Assembly: GCA_900465675.1 (NCBI GenBank)
Contig: UBJR01000036.1
Coordinates: 1-64,000 of the forward strand
Direction: 5' to 3'
DNA length: 64,000 nt
DNA from: Hyphomicrobiales bacterium
GTDB taxonomy: Bacteria; Pseudomonadota; Alphaproteobacteria; Rhizobiales; Rhizobiaceae
Shown: in pieces, positions 1 to 7,857 of the stretch
Numbering within the stretch: the first letter of the stretch is position 1
How the letters are laid out: each line of letters begins with the position of its first letter
Translations under genes and position numbers: made by a program
The notes under the pieces: generated by a model
What the model saw: the letters and a program-made list of their open reading frames with translations, nothing else
What the model was told of the DNA's origin: nothing
The model's database searches: none

Positions 1-3000
1 ATCGGCGCATTGTCGGCTGCCCAGGTCGGCGCACTCACCAACGACCAGATCGGTGGCCTGACTGCCGGTCAGATCGGCAAGCTCAGCAATGCTGCTGTTG
101 CTGGCCTCAAGGCTACGCAGATCACCGCGATGACTGCCGATCAGGTTGCCGGCATCACCGCAGGCCAGAGCGCTCTGCTGACGGCTGCACAGGTTGCAGG
201 CTTCAGCGCCACGAACATCACCAAGCTGACCGACGACGCGGTTGCTGGCCTGACCGCCAAGGCGGTCCCTGGCCTGAAGAATGAAGCCATCGCCGTCCTC
301 AGCGAAAGCCAGGTCGGCAAGCTCAGCACGGACCAGCTCAAGCAGGTCACGACCAAGCAGATCACTGCCTTCACGTCTGGCCAGCTTGCCAAATTCACCG
401 ATGATCAGATCGGTGCATTGTCGGCTGCTCAGGTCGGCTCGCTCACCAACGACCAGATCGGTGGCCTGACTGCCGGTCAGATCGGCAAGCTCAGCAATGC
501 CGCTGTCGCTGGTCTGAAGGCAAGCCAGATCACGGCTATGACTGCCGATCAGGTTGCCGGTATCACCGCAGGTCAGAGCGCTCTGCTGAACACTGCCCAG
601 GTCGCAGGCTTCAGCGCCACGAACGTGACGAAGCTGACCGACGACGCTGTTGCCGGGATATCCGCCAAGGCGATTGGTGGTCTTACCAACGAAGCGATCG
701 CTGTTCTCAGCGACAGCCAGATCGGCAAGCTCAGCGCCGACCAGATCAAGGTGATGACGCCGAAGCAGGTTACCGCCTTCACGGCTGGCCAGCTCGGCAA
801 GTTCACCGACGATCAGATGGGTGCTCTGTCGGCTGCTCAGGTTGGCGCACTCTCCGACACGCAGATCACCGGTCTCTCGGCTGCTCAGATTGGCAAGCTC
901 AGCAACGCTGCAGTCGGCGGTCTGAAGGCAACGCAGATCAGCGGTATGTCTGACACGCAGCTTGAAGGTCTGAGCGTTGCTCAGGCTGGCGCACTGACGG
1001 CGGCCCAGGTCGGTGCTCTGAGTGCCGATGACATCAAGAAGTTCTCCGACGACGAAATCGGAGCGATTGGTGTAAAGTCGATTAACGGCCTGAAGAACGA
1101 GGCAATCGCTGCCCTTACCGAAAGCCAGATCGGCAAGCTGACGACCGGCCAGATCTCCGGTCTGCTGTCGACACAGGTTGCGAGCTTCACGGCTGTTCAG
1201 CTTGGCAAGTTCACCGACGACCAGATCGGCGCACTCTCCGCCGCTCAGGTTGGTGCACTGACCAACGACCAGATCGGTGGTCTTTCCGCCGGTCAGATCG
1301 GCAAGCTTAGCAACACGGCCGTCACCGGCCTCAAGGCAAGCCAGATCACGGCGATGACTGCCGATCAGGTTGCCGGCATCACCGCAGGCCAGAGCGCTCT
1401 TCTGACCGGTGCGCAGGTTGCTGGCTTCACTGCCACGAACGTTACGAAGCTGACCGATGATGCGGTTGCGGGCCTGACCGCCAAGGCAATCCCGAGCCTG
1501 ACGAACGACGCGATCGCTGTCCTCAGCGAAAGCCAGGTCGGCAAGCTCAGCACCGACCAGCTCAAGGCGATGACGCCGAAGCAGGTCAGCGGCTTCACTG
1601 CCACGCAGCTCGGCAAGTTCACCGACGACCAGATCGGTGCGCTCTCCGCAACTCAGGTCGGCGCGCTGACCGATACGCAGATCGGTGGCCTCTCGGCCGG
1701 TCAGATCGGCAAGATCAGCAACACGGCAGTCACCGGTCTCAAGGCCACGCAGATCACGGCGATGAGCGCCGATCAGGTTGCCGGCATCACCGCTGACCAG
1801 AGTGCTCTGCTGACAGCTGCGCAGGTTGGTGGCTTCAGCGCCACGAACGTGACGAAGCTGACCGACAACGCAGTTGCCGGCCTGACCGCCAAGGCGATCC
1901 CTGGCTTGAAGAACGAAGCGATCGCTGTCCTCAGCGACAGCCAGATCGGCAAGCTCAGCGCCGATCAGATCAAGGCTGTGACAACGCAGCAGATCGCAGG
2001 CTTCACGGCTGGCCAGCTCGGCAAGTTCACCGACGATCAGATGGGTGCTCTGTCGGCTGCTCAGGTTGGCGCACTCTCCGACACGCAGATCACCGGTCTC
2101 TCGGCTGCTCAGATCGGCAAGCTCAGCAACGCTGCAGTGGGCGGTCTGAAGGCAACCCAGATCAGCGGCATGAGCGACGTACAGCTCGAAGGTGTCAGCA
2201 CCTCACAGGCTGCTGTGCTGACGGCAGCCCAGGTCGGTGCCCTGAGCGCTGACGACATCAAGAAGTTCTCCGATGACGACATCGGGGCGATCACGGCGAA
2301 GTCGATCAACGGTCTGAAGGCCGATGCCATTGCCGCTCTCAGCGACAGCCAGATCGGCAAGCTCAGCGCGGACCAGATCTCCGGTCTGCTGTCGACGCAG
2401 GTTGCCAGCTTCACGGCTGCTCAGCTCGGCAAGTTCACCGACGACCAGATCGGCGCACTTTCCGCCGCTCAGGTTGGTGCACTGACCAACGACCAGATTG
2501 GCGGTCTCTCTGCCGGTCAGATCGGCAAGCTCAGCAACGCGGCTGTAGCGGGTCTGAAGGCAAGCCAGATCACGGCAATGAGCGCCGATCAGGTTGCCGG
2601 CATCACCACAGGCCAGGCAGGTCTGCTGACTGCTCTGCAGGTCGCTGGCTTCAGCGCCACGAACGTCACCAAACTGACGGACGACGCGGTTGCCGCGATC
2701 GGCACCAAGTCGATCGGTGGTCTGAAGACCGACGCGATCGGTGTTCTCAGCGACAGCCAGATCGGCAAGCTGAGCGCTGATCAGATCAAGTCGATCACGA
2801 CACAGCAGATCGCCGGCTTCAAGGCTGCCCAGCTCGGCAAGTTCACCGACGACCAGCTCGGTGCACTCTCCGCTGCCCAGGTTGGCGCACTGAGCAACGA
2901 TCAGATCGCGGGTCTCTCCGCGGCTCAGATCGGCAAGCTCAGCGACACGGCGATCACCGGTCTCAAGGCAACGCAGATCACCTCGATGAGCACCGCTCAG

Positions 3001-3252
3001 ATCGAAGGGATCACGCTGTCGCAGACCGCAAAGCTGAACGCTGCACAGATCGGCGCCATGGCGCCGGAAGGGGTCGCGAAGTTCTCGGTCGACGAGATCG
3101 CCGCAATCGACGTCAGCGCGATCAAGGGACTGTCTGCTGACGACATCACGGCTTTGGACAAGGATCACGCCAACGCCTTCACCACTCCGCAGATCCAGGC
3201 AATGAACGACGACCAGCTGGCAGCCGTCGTGGCCGCCTACAACGCAGCCTAA
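1..3252 (+). CDS. Giant octapeptide-repeat protein, 5' end outside the window
   Basis: The reading frame is already open at base 1, so only the C-terminal 1083 residues are visible. The protein consists entirely of 8-residue repeats of the form hydrophobic-S/T-x-x-Q-I/V-x-x, for example LTNDQIGG, LTAGQIGK and MTADQVAG. Seventeen octapeptides form a 136-residue unit that recurs without indels. The last unit is 128 residues and ends in a non-repetitive cap (DKDHANAF, then AAVVAAYNAA). Cysteine and tryptophan are absent from what I can see, and Tyr occurs only near the end. There is no recognisable enzymatic domain, transmembrane segment or RTX nonapeptide. A paralogue with the same architecture and cap lies at 48693-54155 on the other strand. 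I do not recognise a named family. A long rod or solenoid, extracellular or cytoplasmic, is an inference. The coding call is firm because the frame and repeat phase are preserved throughout. A strong terminator follows. Confidence 0.9.
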   Translation: MGALSAAQVGALTNDQIGGLTAGQIGKLSNAAVAGLKATQITAMTADQVAGITAGQSALLTAAQVAGFSATNITKLTDDAVAGLTAKAVPGLKNEAIAVLSESQVGKLSTDQLKQVTTKQITAFTSGQLAKFTDDQIGALSAAQVGSLTNDQIGGLTAGQIGKLSNAAVAGLKASQITAMTADQVAGITAGQSALLNTAQVAGFSATNVTKLTDDAVAGISAKAIGGLTNEAIAVLSDSQIGKLSADQIKVMTPKQVTAFTAGQLGKFTDDQMGALSAAQVGALSDTQITGLSAAQIGKLSNAAVGGLKATQISGMSDTQLEGLSVAQAGALTAAQVGALSADDIKKFSDDEIGAIGVKSINGLKNEAIAALTESQIGKLTTGQISGLLSTQVASFTAVQLGKFTDDQIGALSAAQVGALTNDQIGGLSAGQIGKLSNTAVTGLKASQITAMTADQVAGITAGQSALLTGAQVAGFTATNVTKLTDDAVAGLTAKAIPSLTNDAIAVLSESQVGKLSTDQLKAMTPKQVSGFTATQLGKFTDDQIGALSATQVGALTDTQIGGLSAGQIGKISNTAVTGLKATQITAMSADQVAGITADQSALLTAAQVGGFSATNVTKLTDNAVAGLTAKAIPGLKNEAIAVLSDSQIGKLSADQIKAVTTQQIAGFTAGQLGKFTDDQMGALSAAQVGALSDTQITGLSAAQIGKLSNAAVGGLKATQISGMSDVQLEGVSTSQAAVLTAAQVGALSADDIKKFSDDDIGAITAKSINGLKADAIAALSDSQIGKLSADQISGLLSTQVASFTAAQLGKFTDDQIGALSAAQVGALTNDQIGGLSAGQIGKLSNAAVAGLKASQITAMSADQVAGITTGQAGLLTALQVAGFSATNVTKLTDDAVAAIGTKSIGGLKTDAIGVLSDSQIGKLSADQIKSITTQQIAGFKAAQLGKFTDDQLGALSAAQVGALSNDQIAGLSAAQIGKLSDTAITGLKATQITSMSTAQIEGITLSQTAKLNAAQIGAMAPEGVAKFSVDEIAAIDVSAIKGLSADDITALDKDHANAFTTPQIQAMNDDQLAAVVAAYNAA
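10..3249 (+). repeat. 408-bp tandem higher-order repeat (8 units) inside the giant gene
   Basis: Units begin at 10, 418, 826, 1234, 1642, 2050, 2458 and 2866, each exactly 408 bp apart. The last is shortened to 384 bp. Units at 826 and 2050 carry a B signature (MSDxQLEG, then ADDIKKFSDD). Units at 10, 418, 1234, 1642 and 2458 carry an A signature (MTADQVAG or MSADQVAG, then FSATN). The order is therefore A-A-B-A-A-B-A-B', a 1224-bp super-period. The two B units are almost identical over long stretches of DNA, pointing to recent duplication or gene conversion. Confidence 0.92.
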
Positions 3253-3303
3253 GACGCAAGGGAGGGTGGCCCGTCGGCCACGCTTCACCGGCTTAACGCA
3301 ATC

Positions 3304-3334
3304 GGGCCCGCAGCTTTGCGGGCCCTTTTCGTTT
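3304..3334 (+). terminator. Rho-independent terminator after the repeat gene
   Basis: A 9-bp perfect stem, gggcccgca (3304-3312) with tgcgggccc (3317-3325), has a 4-base loop and is followed by ttttcgtttt. It lies 52 bp after the stop codon of the repeat gene. Confidence 0.85.
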
Positions 3335-3336
3335 TC

Positions 3337-3815
3337 CGGCCTACCTGGTCCTCGCGCATGGCAACAAGCGGCCCCCAGTTCGCTTCGAGACCATGCCGCG
3401 GATCATCATTGCCGTCCGATTCGCGTCGGCTGTTTTATGTGATGGAAGTGTGCCGCCGGCTGGGCCGGGTCATGCCGATTTTTCAACGGCCATAAAAGGC
3501 CCAGAGAAGGCCTTGGGCGAGAGATGGCAGTCTTGTGCTGTCGCGGCCCGGGTTGCATCAGCGAGCGCGTCGTGAAGGCTCTGCAGAGGCTTTCGCTTGT
3601 GCCAAAGATTCGGCCAGGCACACAGCCGCGATCGCCATGGCGCATTTCAGGGCATACTTCTTAATTCGACTGAGAACCATACCGCAGTTTCCCCTGCGGT
3701 CGCTCGCGGTAGACGCGGGAAATGGCAGTCCTGCAGAAGGCTGCGGCGTGGGAGATTTTGTGAGAAAACTTAGCCGGCTTTGAGGGAGGCTAAAATCACC
3801 AATCAGCGGCTTGGT
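3337..3815. other. Intergenic stretch with no supported gene
   Basis: Short open frames exist on both strands here, but none has a convincing ribosome binding site, a recognisable protein family or neighbours that would support it. I see no promoter or repeat that I can name. It separates the terminator of the giant gene from the tRNA-Val terminator. Confidence 0.5.
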
Positions 3816-3842
3816 GAAAATCCTCTAATAAATCAAGAGGAT
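3816..3842 (-). terminator. Probable terminator of tRNA-Val
   Basis: Read on the minus strand just after the tRNA 3' end, a 6-bp stem (atcctc/gaggat, 3820-3825 with 3837-3842) with an 11-base loop is followed by a run of four T. It is a weak hairpin, but it is in the right place. Confidence 0.5.
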
Positions 3843-3846
3843 CGGA

Positions 3847-3921
<75 letters not shown>

Positions 3922-3936
3922 ATCCGATGGCGGCGC

Positions 3937-3965
3937 ATAGATCACAAAACCTTTGGGGCCGTCAA
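3937..3965 (-). promoter_or_regulatory. Housekeeping-type promoter for tRNA-Val
   Basis: On the minus strand, TTGACG (3960-3965) is followed after 17 bases by ATCTAT (3937-3942), about 16 bp before the mature tRNA 5' end. The spacing and the -35 fit the primary sigma factor of alphaproteobacteria. The -10 is only a partial match. Confidence 0.5.
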
Positions 3966-4005
3966 TAGGCTTTTTCGAAGTTTTGTGACCTGACGCCTGC
4001 AAGCC

Positions 4006-4368
4006 TTACGCGGCAAGCATTTTGTTCACTTCATCGACGAGATCGCGGAGGTGGAAAGGCTTGGAAAGGACCTTTGCATCCTTCGGTGCCTTCGAATCAG
4101 GGTTCAGTGCCACAGCAGCAAAACCGGTGATGAACATGACCTTGAGGTCCGGGTCGAGTTCGGTCGCGCGGCGCGCGAGTTCGATGCCGTCCATTTCAGG
4201 CATGACGATGTCGGTCAGCAGAAGCGAAAAGGGCTCTTCGCGGAGCCGGTCATAGGCGCTTGCGCCGTTGTCGTAGGACAGAACCTTGTAGCCTGCCTTT
4301 TCGAGCGCCTTCACGAGGAAGCGGCGCATGTCGTTGTCGTCTTCTGCAAGCAGTATCTTCTGAGTCAT
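4006..4368 (-). CDS. cpdR: CpdR-type single-domain response regulator
   Basis: At 120 residues this is a receiver domain with no output domain. The acidic pocket is E9-D10-D11, the phospho-acceptor is Asp53 in the LLTDIVMPEMDG context, and the conserved Lys is in the LSKPFHL segment near residue 103. Length and sequence match CpdR of Sinorhizobium, Brucella and Caulobacter. There, the unphosphorylated protein takes ClpXP to the cell pole and promotes regulated proteolysis of cell-cycle proteins such as CtrA, and phosphorylation by the CckA-ChpT relay switches it off. The next gene, divergent, encodes an N-formylglutamate amidohydrolase homologue, an arrangement I associate with cpdR1 in other rhizobia (from memory). 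The family assignment is strong. The exact paralogue (CpdR1 or CpdR2) is inferred from length and context. Confidence 0.85.
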   Translation of the reverse strand: MTQKILLAEDDNDMRRFLVKALEKAGYKVLSYDNGASAYDRLREEPFSLLLTDIVMPEMDGIELARRATELDPDLKVMFITGFAAVALNPDSKAPKDAKVLSKPFHLRDLVDEVNKMLAA

Positions 4369-4556
4369 TATCCAGACCGCTGGTGAGATGAATTTTTATG
4401 GGAGGCTCCAGCCAATACACTAGTCCTTCCCCGGTAAACAACCGGTGAAGTGACCACCCGTGGCTGTCATCCCCTGTACATAGTATGGACTTGCGGCCGG
4501 GCAACTGGCAACATGGGGCAAGCAAGCCTCGAACGACATGGTTAAGAGGGTAGAAG

Positions 4557-5438
4557 GTGCCTGAAATCCGCGAATACGAGCTTTTTGAGATACGTGAGCC
4601 CGTGTCGCAGACAATTCCCTTCGTTTACAATTCCCCCCATAGCGGCCGCATTTATCCACCGGAATTTATCGCCCAGTCGCGTCTGCAGGGCATTTCGATC
4701 CGCCGTTCGGAGGATCACTACGTCGATGAACTGTTCTCGGCGGCCAGCCTGCTCGGCGCGCCGCTGCTGCTTGCAAATTTCCCGCGAGCCTATCTCGACG
4801 TTAACCGTGAACCCTACGAACTCGATCCGCGGATGTTCGACGGGCTTCTGCCGTCCTATGCGAACATCAATTCGCTGCGCGTTGCGGGCGGTCTCGGAAC
4901 CATCCCGCGGATCGTTGCAGAGAACATGGAAATCTATGCGCGGCGCATTCCCGTCCAGGAGGGGCTCGATCGCGTCGAGAGCGTCTACAAGCCCTATCAC
5001 GCCGCACTTCGGCGGCTGATTGCCCGTACCCATGTGCAGTTCGGCTTCGGTGTGCTGATCGATTGCCACTCGATGCCTGGAAATGTGCGGGTTGCCGGCA
5101 GCAACCAGCGGCCGGATTTCATCATCGGCGACCGCTATGGAACGTCGGCCTCCGCCGAGTTGTCGCGCACTGCGATCAGCATCTTCGAAGAGATGGGCTT
5201 CACGGCCATTCGCAACAAGCCCTATGCCGGCGGCTTCATCACCGAGCATTACGGGCGCCCGTCGCGGGGCCTGCATGCGCTGCAGATCGAGGTCAATCGC
5301 TCGATCTATGTGGATGAGGTGACACTGGAAAAGCGGGCTGATTTCCCTGTGATCGCCAATGCGGTGACGAGCTTCATGCGGCAGATGGCGGATTACGTGC
5401 AGCGTTTTGCCGACGATACGGCGCTGGCGGCTGAATAA
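4557..5438 (+). CDS. N-formylglutamate amidohydrolase family protein
   Basis: This is a 293-residue cytoplasmic protein of the FGase family. Family motifs visible are NSPHSGRIYP near residue 25, LANFPRAYLDVNR near residue 75, LIDCHSMPG near residue 165 (a metal/catalytic His region) and LQIEVNRSIY near residue 240. The family hydrolyses N-formyl-L-glutamate to glutamate and formate at the end of one histidine-degradation route, but many members next to cpdR lie outside hut operons and their substrate is untested. The start is a GTG, with a purine-rich stretch (aagaggg) just upstream. It is divergent from cpdR across a 188-bp gap. A second, more distant family member lies at 43239-44096. Confidence 0.85.
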   Translation: MPEIREYELFEIREPVSQTIPFVYNSPHSGRIYPPEFIAQSRLQGISIRRSEDHYVDELFSAASLLGAPLLLANFPRAYLDVNREPYELDPRMFDGLLPSYANINSLRVAGGLGTIPRIVAENMEIYARRIPVQEGLDRVESVYKPYHAALRRLIARTHVQFGFGVLIDCHSMPGNVRVAGSNQRPDFIIGDRYGTSASAELSRTAISIFEEMGFTAIRNKPYAGGFITEHYGRPSRGLHALQIEVNRSIYVDEVTLEKRADFPVIANAVTSFMRQMADYVQRFADDTALAAE

Positions 5439-5456
5439 CTCTCCCTGGCAATACTC

Positions 5457-5534
5457 AAAAAAAACCGCGCTCTGCAGCGCGGCTAAGTCTAGGGAGGAAA
5501 CACCCAAGGAGGGTATTTACAGTCAGAAGACTGT
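5457..5534 (-). ncRNA. mmgR: suhB/MmgR-family small RNA (alpha-r8)
   Basis: On the minus strand a transcript of about 78 nt is predicted. It would start near 5534, contain a small hairpin (accc/gggt around 5501-5513) and two single-stranded CU-rich CCTCC-type motifs, and end in a GC-rich hairpin (ccgcgct/agcgcgg, 5465-5482) followed by eight T (5457-5464). This matches what I recall of the Rfam suhB family, known in Sinorhizobium meliloti as MmgR, an Hfq-binding RNA that limits polyhydroxybutyrate storage. The family was named for its position beside a suhB-like phosphatase gene, and the next gene here is of that protein family. The 5' end is estimated from the promoter, not proven. Confidence 0.82.
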
Positions 5535-5541
5535 AAGAAGA

Positions 5542-5570
5542 AGCTACTATTGCGCTGCACAATCGTCAAG
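5542..5570 (-). promoter_or_regulatory. Promoter of the small RNA
   Basis: On the minus strand CTTGAC (5565-5570) fits the alphaproteobacterial sigma70 -35. Seventeen bases further, GTAGCT (5542-5547) is a poor -10. It would start transcription near 5534, which gives the expected length of the small RNA. Farther upstream, the arms TGCAC and GTGCA (5556-5590 region) flank the -35 and might be a regulator site. Confidence 0.5.
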
Positions 5571-5688
5571 CAAAATATTGCAGTGCAAAATAATTAGGCA
5601 GATAAAGATCGATTGCCTGAAGTGTTTGCATTTTAACGCAGTTTCGCTATGAAAAGCGCCAATCCCGAGGCCAGAAACGGATCCGCCA

Positions 5689-6462
5689 ATGCTCCCCGAC
5701 CGCTCGTTCTTCAATCGTCTGGCCGAAGCGGCCAAAGCCGAAACGCTGCCGCGCTTCCGCTCCGGCCTTGATGTCACCAACAAGCTCGCCAGCGGGTTCG
5801 ACCCGGTCACCGAAGGCGACCAGGCGGCGGAAGCTGCGATCCGCAAGCTGATCGAGGCGCATTATCCCGAACACGGCATCCTGGGCGAGGAGCACGGCAG
5901 CGTCGGTCTCGACCGGGAATATGTCTGGGTCATCGATCCGATCGATGGCACGCGGGCCTTCATATCGGGCGTACCCGTCTGGGGCACGCTGATCGGCCTG
6001 CAGAAAAATGGCCAAGCCATCATGGGCATGATCGAGCAGCCGTTCACCGGAGAGCGCTATTTCGCTGACCAGAGCGGTTCGTTCTACACCGGGCCGGAAG
6101 GCGACAGGCAGCTCAAGGTGCGCGATTGCGATGCGCTTTCCAACGCCATCCTGTTTACCACCTCGCCGCATCTCTTCACCGGCAACGATATGGACAGGTA
6201 CCGGGAGATCGAAAGCCAGGTGCGGTTGTTCCGCTATGGCTGCGATTGCTACGCCTATGCGCTGCTTGCGGCCGGGCATATCGATCTCGTGATCGAAAAC
6301 AGCCTGAAGCCCTACGACGTCGGCGGCATCATTCCTGTCGTCGAAAAGGCGGGGGGCATCATGACGACCTGGGACGGCGGGCGGCCGGAAAACGGCGGTT
6401 CGATCATCGCCGCCGGCAGCCGGGCTGTCTACGAACAGGCGATCGCCATCCTGCAGCGCTAG
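5689..6462 (+). CDS. hisN: Histidinol-phosphatase, inositol monophosphatase family (HisN)
   Basis: At 257 residues it has the length of the Mg2+-dependent IMPase superfamily. Metal ligands are visible as GEEHG (Glu67/Glu68), DPIDGT (residues 83-88) and the late Asp in KPYDVGG near residue 207. The short ending and the DPIDGTRAFISG variant fit the HisN subgroup that makes L-histidinol from histidinol phosphate, rather than true SuhB. The ATG at 5689 is preferred, because an ATG at 5649 is out of frame. It is convergent with the following hydrolase with only 3 bp between stops. SuhB-like inositol-1-phosphatase activity is the alternative. Confidence 0.8.
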   Translation: MLPDRSFFNRLAEAAKAETLPRFRSGLDVTNKLASGFDPVTEGDQAAEAAIRKLIEAHYPEHGILGEEHGSVGLDREYVWVIDPIDGTRAFISGVPVWGTLIGLQKNGQAIMGMIEQPFTGERYFADQSGSFYTGPEGDRQLKVRDCDALSNAILFTTSPHLFTGNDMDRYREIESQVRLFRYGCDCYAYALLAAGHIDLVIENSLKPYDVGGIIPVVEKAGGIMTTWDGGRPENGGSIIAAGSRAVYEQAIAILQR

Positions 6463-6465
6463 GCG

Positions 6466-7470
6466 TCAGGTGCCGATTGCTTCGACTTCCTGTATCGCCT
6501 CGGCATCGCTGCCGGGGATGAAGGCGTGGAAGGCGGCAAGGGCGGCTGCGCGATAGACATCGCGCTCCTGGAAGATCTCGTGACGGGCGCCGTTGACCGG
6601 CACCAGCTGACCGGCGCGGAAATAGCGCGACAGGCGCTCCTGGGCGATATAGGGCACGACGCCGTCACGCGTGGGGGCGATGACAACGGTCGGAATGGTG
6701 ATGGAGAACAGGTGGTTCGGCGTCATCACCTTGTCGATCGTCTTGAAGGATTCGACCAGCCAGCGGGCAGTCGGTGGCCCGAGCGTCAGTTCGGGGTGAT
6801 TTCGCATCATTGCGGCGTTGCGCTCGAAGCGGACCTCGTCTGACGTCAGCGGGTTGTCGCGGAACTCGGGCTCGCGCAATTTGGCGCTCAGCGCCATGGT
6901 GCCCAAGCCGACGCTGCAGGCGGCGGACGCCAGCCTACGGATGGTCGAGGCCGATGCAGCCTGACCGATCAGACCGATGAACGGTGCCGACAGAACCATA
7001 CGCTCGATGCGCGTCGACAGATACGGTGCGGCGGAAAGCGCGATCAGCGCTCCCGTGGAATGCGCCAGAATGTAGAAGGGTAGGCGGGTGTCCGGCAGCA
7101 CGATCTTCTCGAGGAAGATGTCCAGATCGCGCTCGTAATCCGAAAACCGCCGGACATGGCCGTGCTGGCGCTTCTTGACGAGGCGCGGCGAGCCGCCCTG
7201 GCCGCGCAGGTCGAAGGTCGCCACCCAGAGGCCCTTCGCCGTCAGATCGCGGATCGTCTCGAAATATTTCTCGATATATTCGTTGCGGCCCTGCAGCAGC
7301 ACGACCGTGCCATTGGCGACGGAGGCGTTGGAGCGAAACACCGCATAGCGCAGCTGCTGCCCGTCAAAGGTCTCGAAATAGCCCTCGGTCCGGTTCTCTG
7401 GAGCCGGATTGTCTGGAGTCGAGATGAGAACCTGGTCCATGGGATTTGCCGCTGCTCGATGAACGTCCAT
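6466..7470 (-). CDS. Alpha/beta hydrolase, lysophospholipase-like (PldB type)
   Basis: An alpha/beta-hydrolase of about 334 residues. The N-terminal part has the VVLLQGRNEYIEKYFE block typical of PldB-like serine hydrolases. The nucleophile elbow is AHSTG, an Asp lies in the APTRDGVVP segment, and the last catalytic His is in NGARHEIFQE near residue 310. Such enzymes cleave acyl esters of lysophospholipids or monoglycerides, but the substrate here is unknown. Start choice is uncertain. ATG at 7470 is used, ATG at 7440 is equally possible, and the frame remains open to a TTG at 7503. No strong ribosome binding site favours any of them. There is no signal peptide, so it is probably cytoplasmic. 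Confidence 0.8.
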   Translation of the reverse strand: MDVHRAAANPMDQVLISTPDNPAPENRTEGYFETFDGQQLRYAVFRSNASVANGTVVLLQGRNEYIEKYFETIRDLTAKGLWVATFDLRGQGGSPRLVKKRQHGHVRRFSDYERDLDIFLEKIVLPDTRLPFYILAHSTGALIALSAAPYLSTRIERMVLSAPFIGLIGQAASASTIRRLASAACSVGLGTMALSAKLREPEFRDNPLTSDEVRFERNAAMMRNHPELTLGPPTARWLVESFKTIDKVMTPNHLFSITIPTVVIAPTRDGVVPYIAQERLSRYFRAGQLVPVNGARHEIFQERDVYRAAALAAFHAFIPGSDAEAIQEVEAIGT

Positions 7471-7722
7471 TGTAGGGGATAATGCACGCGAGGCTGAAAT
7501 CAACTCTTAAAGATCGTCCGGCAGCCAACCCTGCAGGAAAAAGAGACCGGCGGGGCGAGAGGGATGCCGGCGCCGGTCCAAAGTCGGACTGAAGAAGAAG
7601 GGACGATGCACTTCAGCCATCGGGCCAGTTTGATTACCCGACGGTTTGATTTCTAGGACAGGGCGGCTGAACCGATACCGAACCGGGCGTTCATGCGTGG
7701 TTCACCGGTCTGATCGGCGGCA

Positions 7723-7751
7723 CTTGAACTCCGGAAAATCGATCACCATCT
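7723..7751 (+). promoter_or_regulatory. RpoH (sigma32)-type heat-shock promoter of hsp20
   Basis: CTTGAA (7723-7728), a 17-base spacer and CCATCT (7746-7751) match the alphaproteobacterial RpoH consensus (CTTGAA-N17-CCATNT) closely. Transcription would start near 7758, about 100 nt before the hsp20 ATG. The rest of the gap from 7471 to 7722 holds nothing I can name. Confidence 0.8.
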
Positions 7752-7757
7752 GAATTC

Positions 7758-7857
7758 TGCAGGCGCCGGAAGGGCCTGCCCAACCGCTCCGAAGCTGCCG
7801 AATATGGGGTTTCGGGGACATGTTTTTCGCAACTCGTCGCTTCCCAAGGAGGACACC
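7758..7857 (+). promoter_or_regulatory. ROSE-like RNA thermometer in the hsp20 leader
   Basis: The leader is about 100 nt, the size of rhizobial ROSE elements. Just before the gene, TCGCT (7837-7841) is the U(U/C)GCU motif that in ROSE pairs imperfectly with the Shine-Dalgarno. Here gtcgcttcc can pair with ggaggac (7848-7854), leaving the G mismatch typical of the family. The Shine-Dalgarno aaggagg is at 7846-7852. At low temperature the hairpin would hide it, and heat would open it. The upstream GC-rich hairpin (ggcgccgg...ggcctgcc region) fits the multi-stem layout. Confidence 0.75.

Noticed and set aside
1-3252. The 408-bp repeats as a CRISPR or transposon array
   Set aside because: They are contiguous, in frame and coding with no spacers, terminal inverted repeats or transposase.
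2203-3288. A 361-residue antisense frame inside the left repeat gene
   Set aside because: The repetitive codons of the sense strand create it; its product has no recognisable sequence. The same applies to the plus-strand frames inside the right repeat gene.
3393-3783. Small open frames in the gap before tRNA-Val
   Set aside because: No ribosome binding site, no family similarity and overlapping candidates on both strands.
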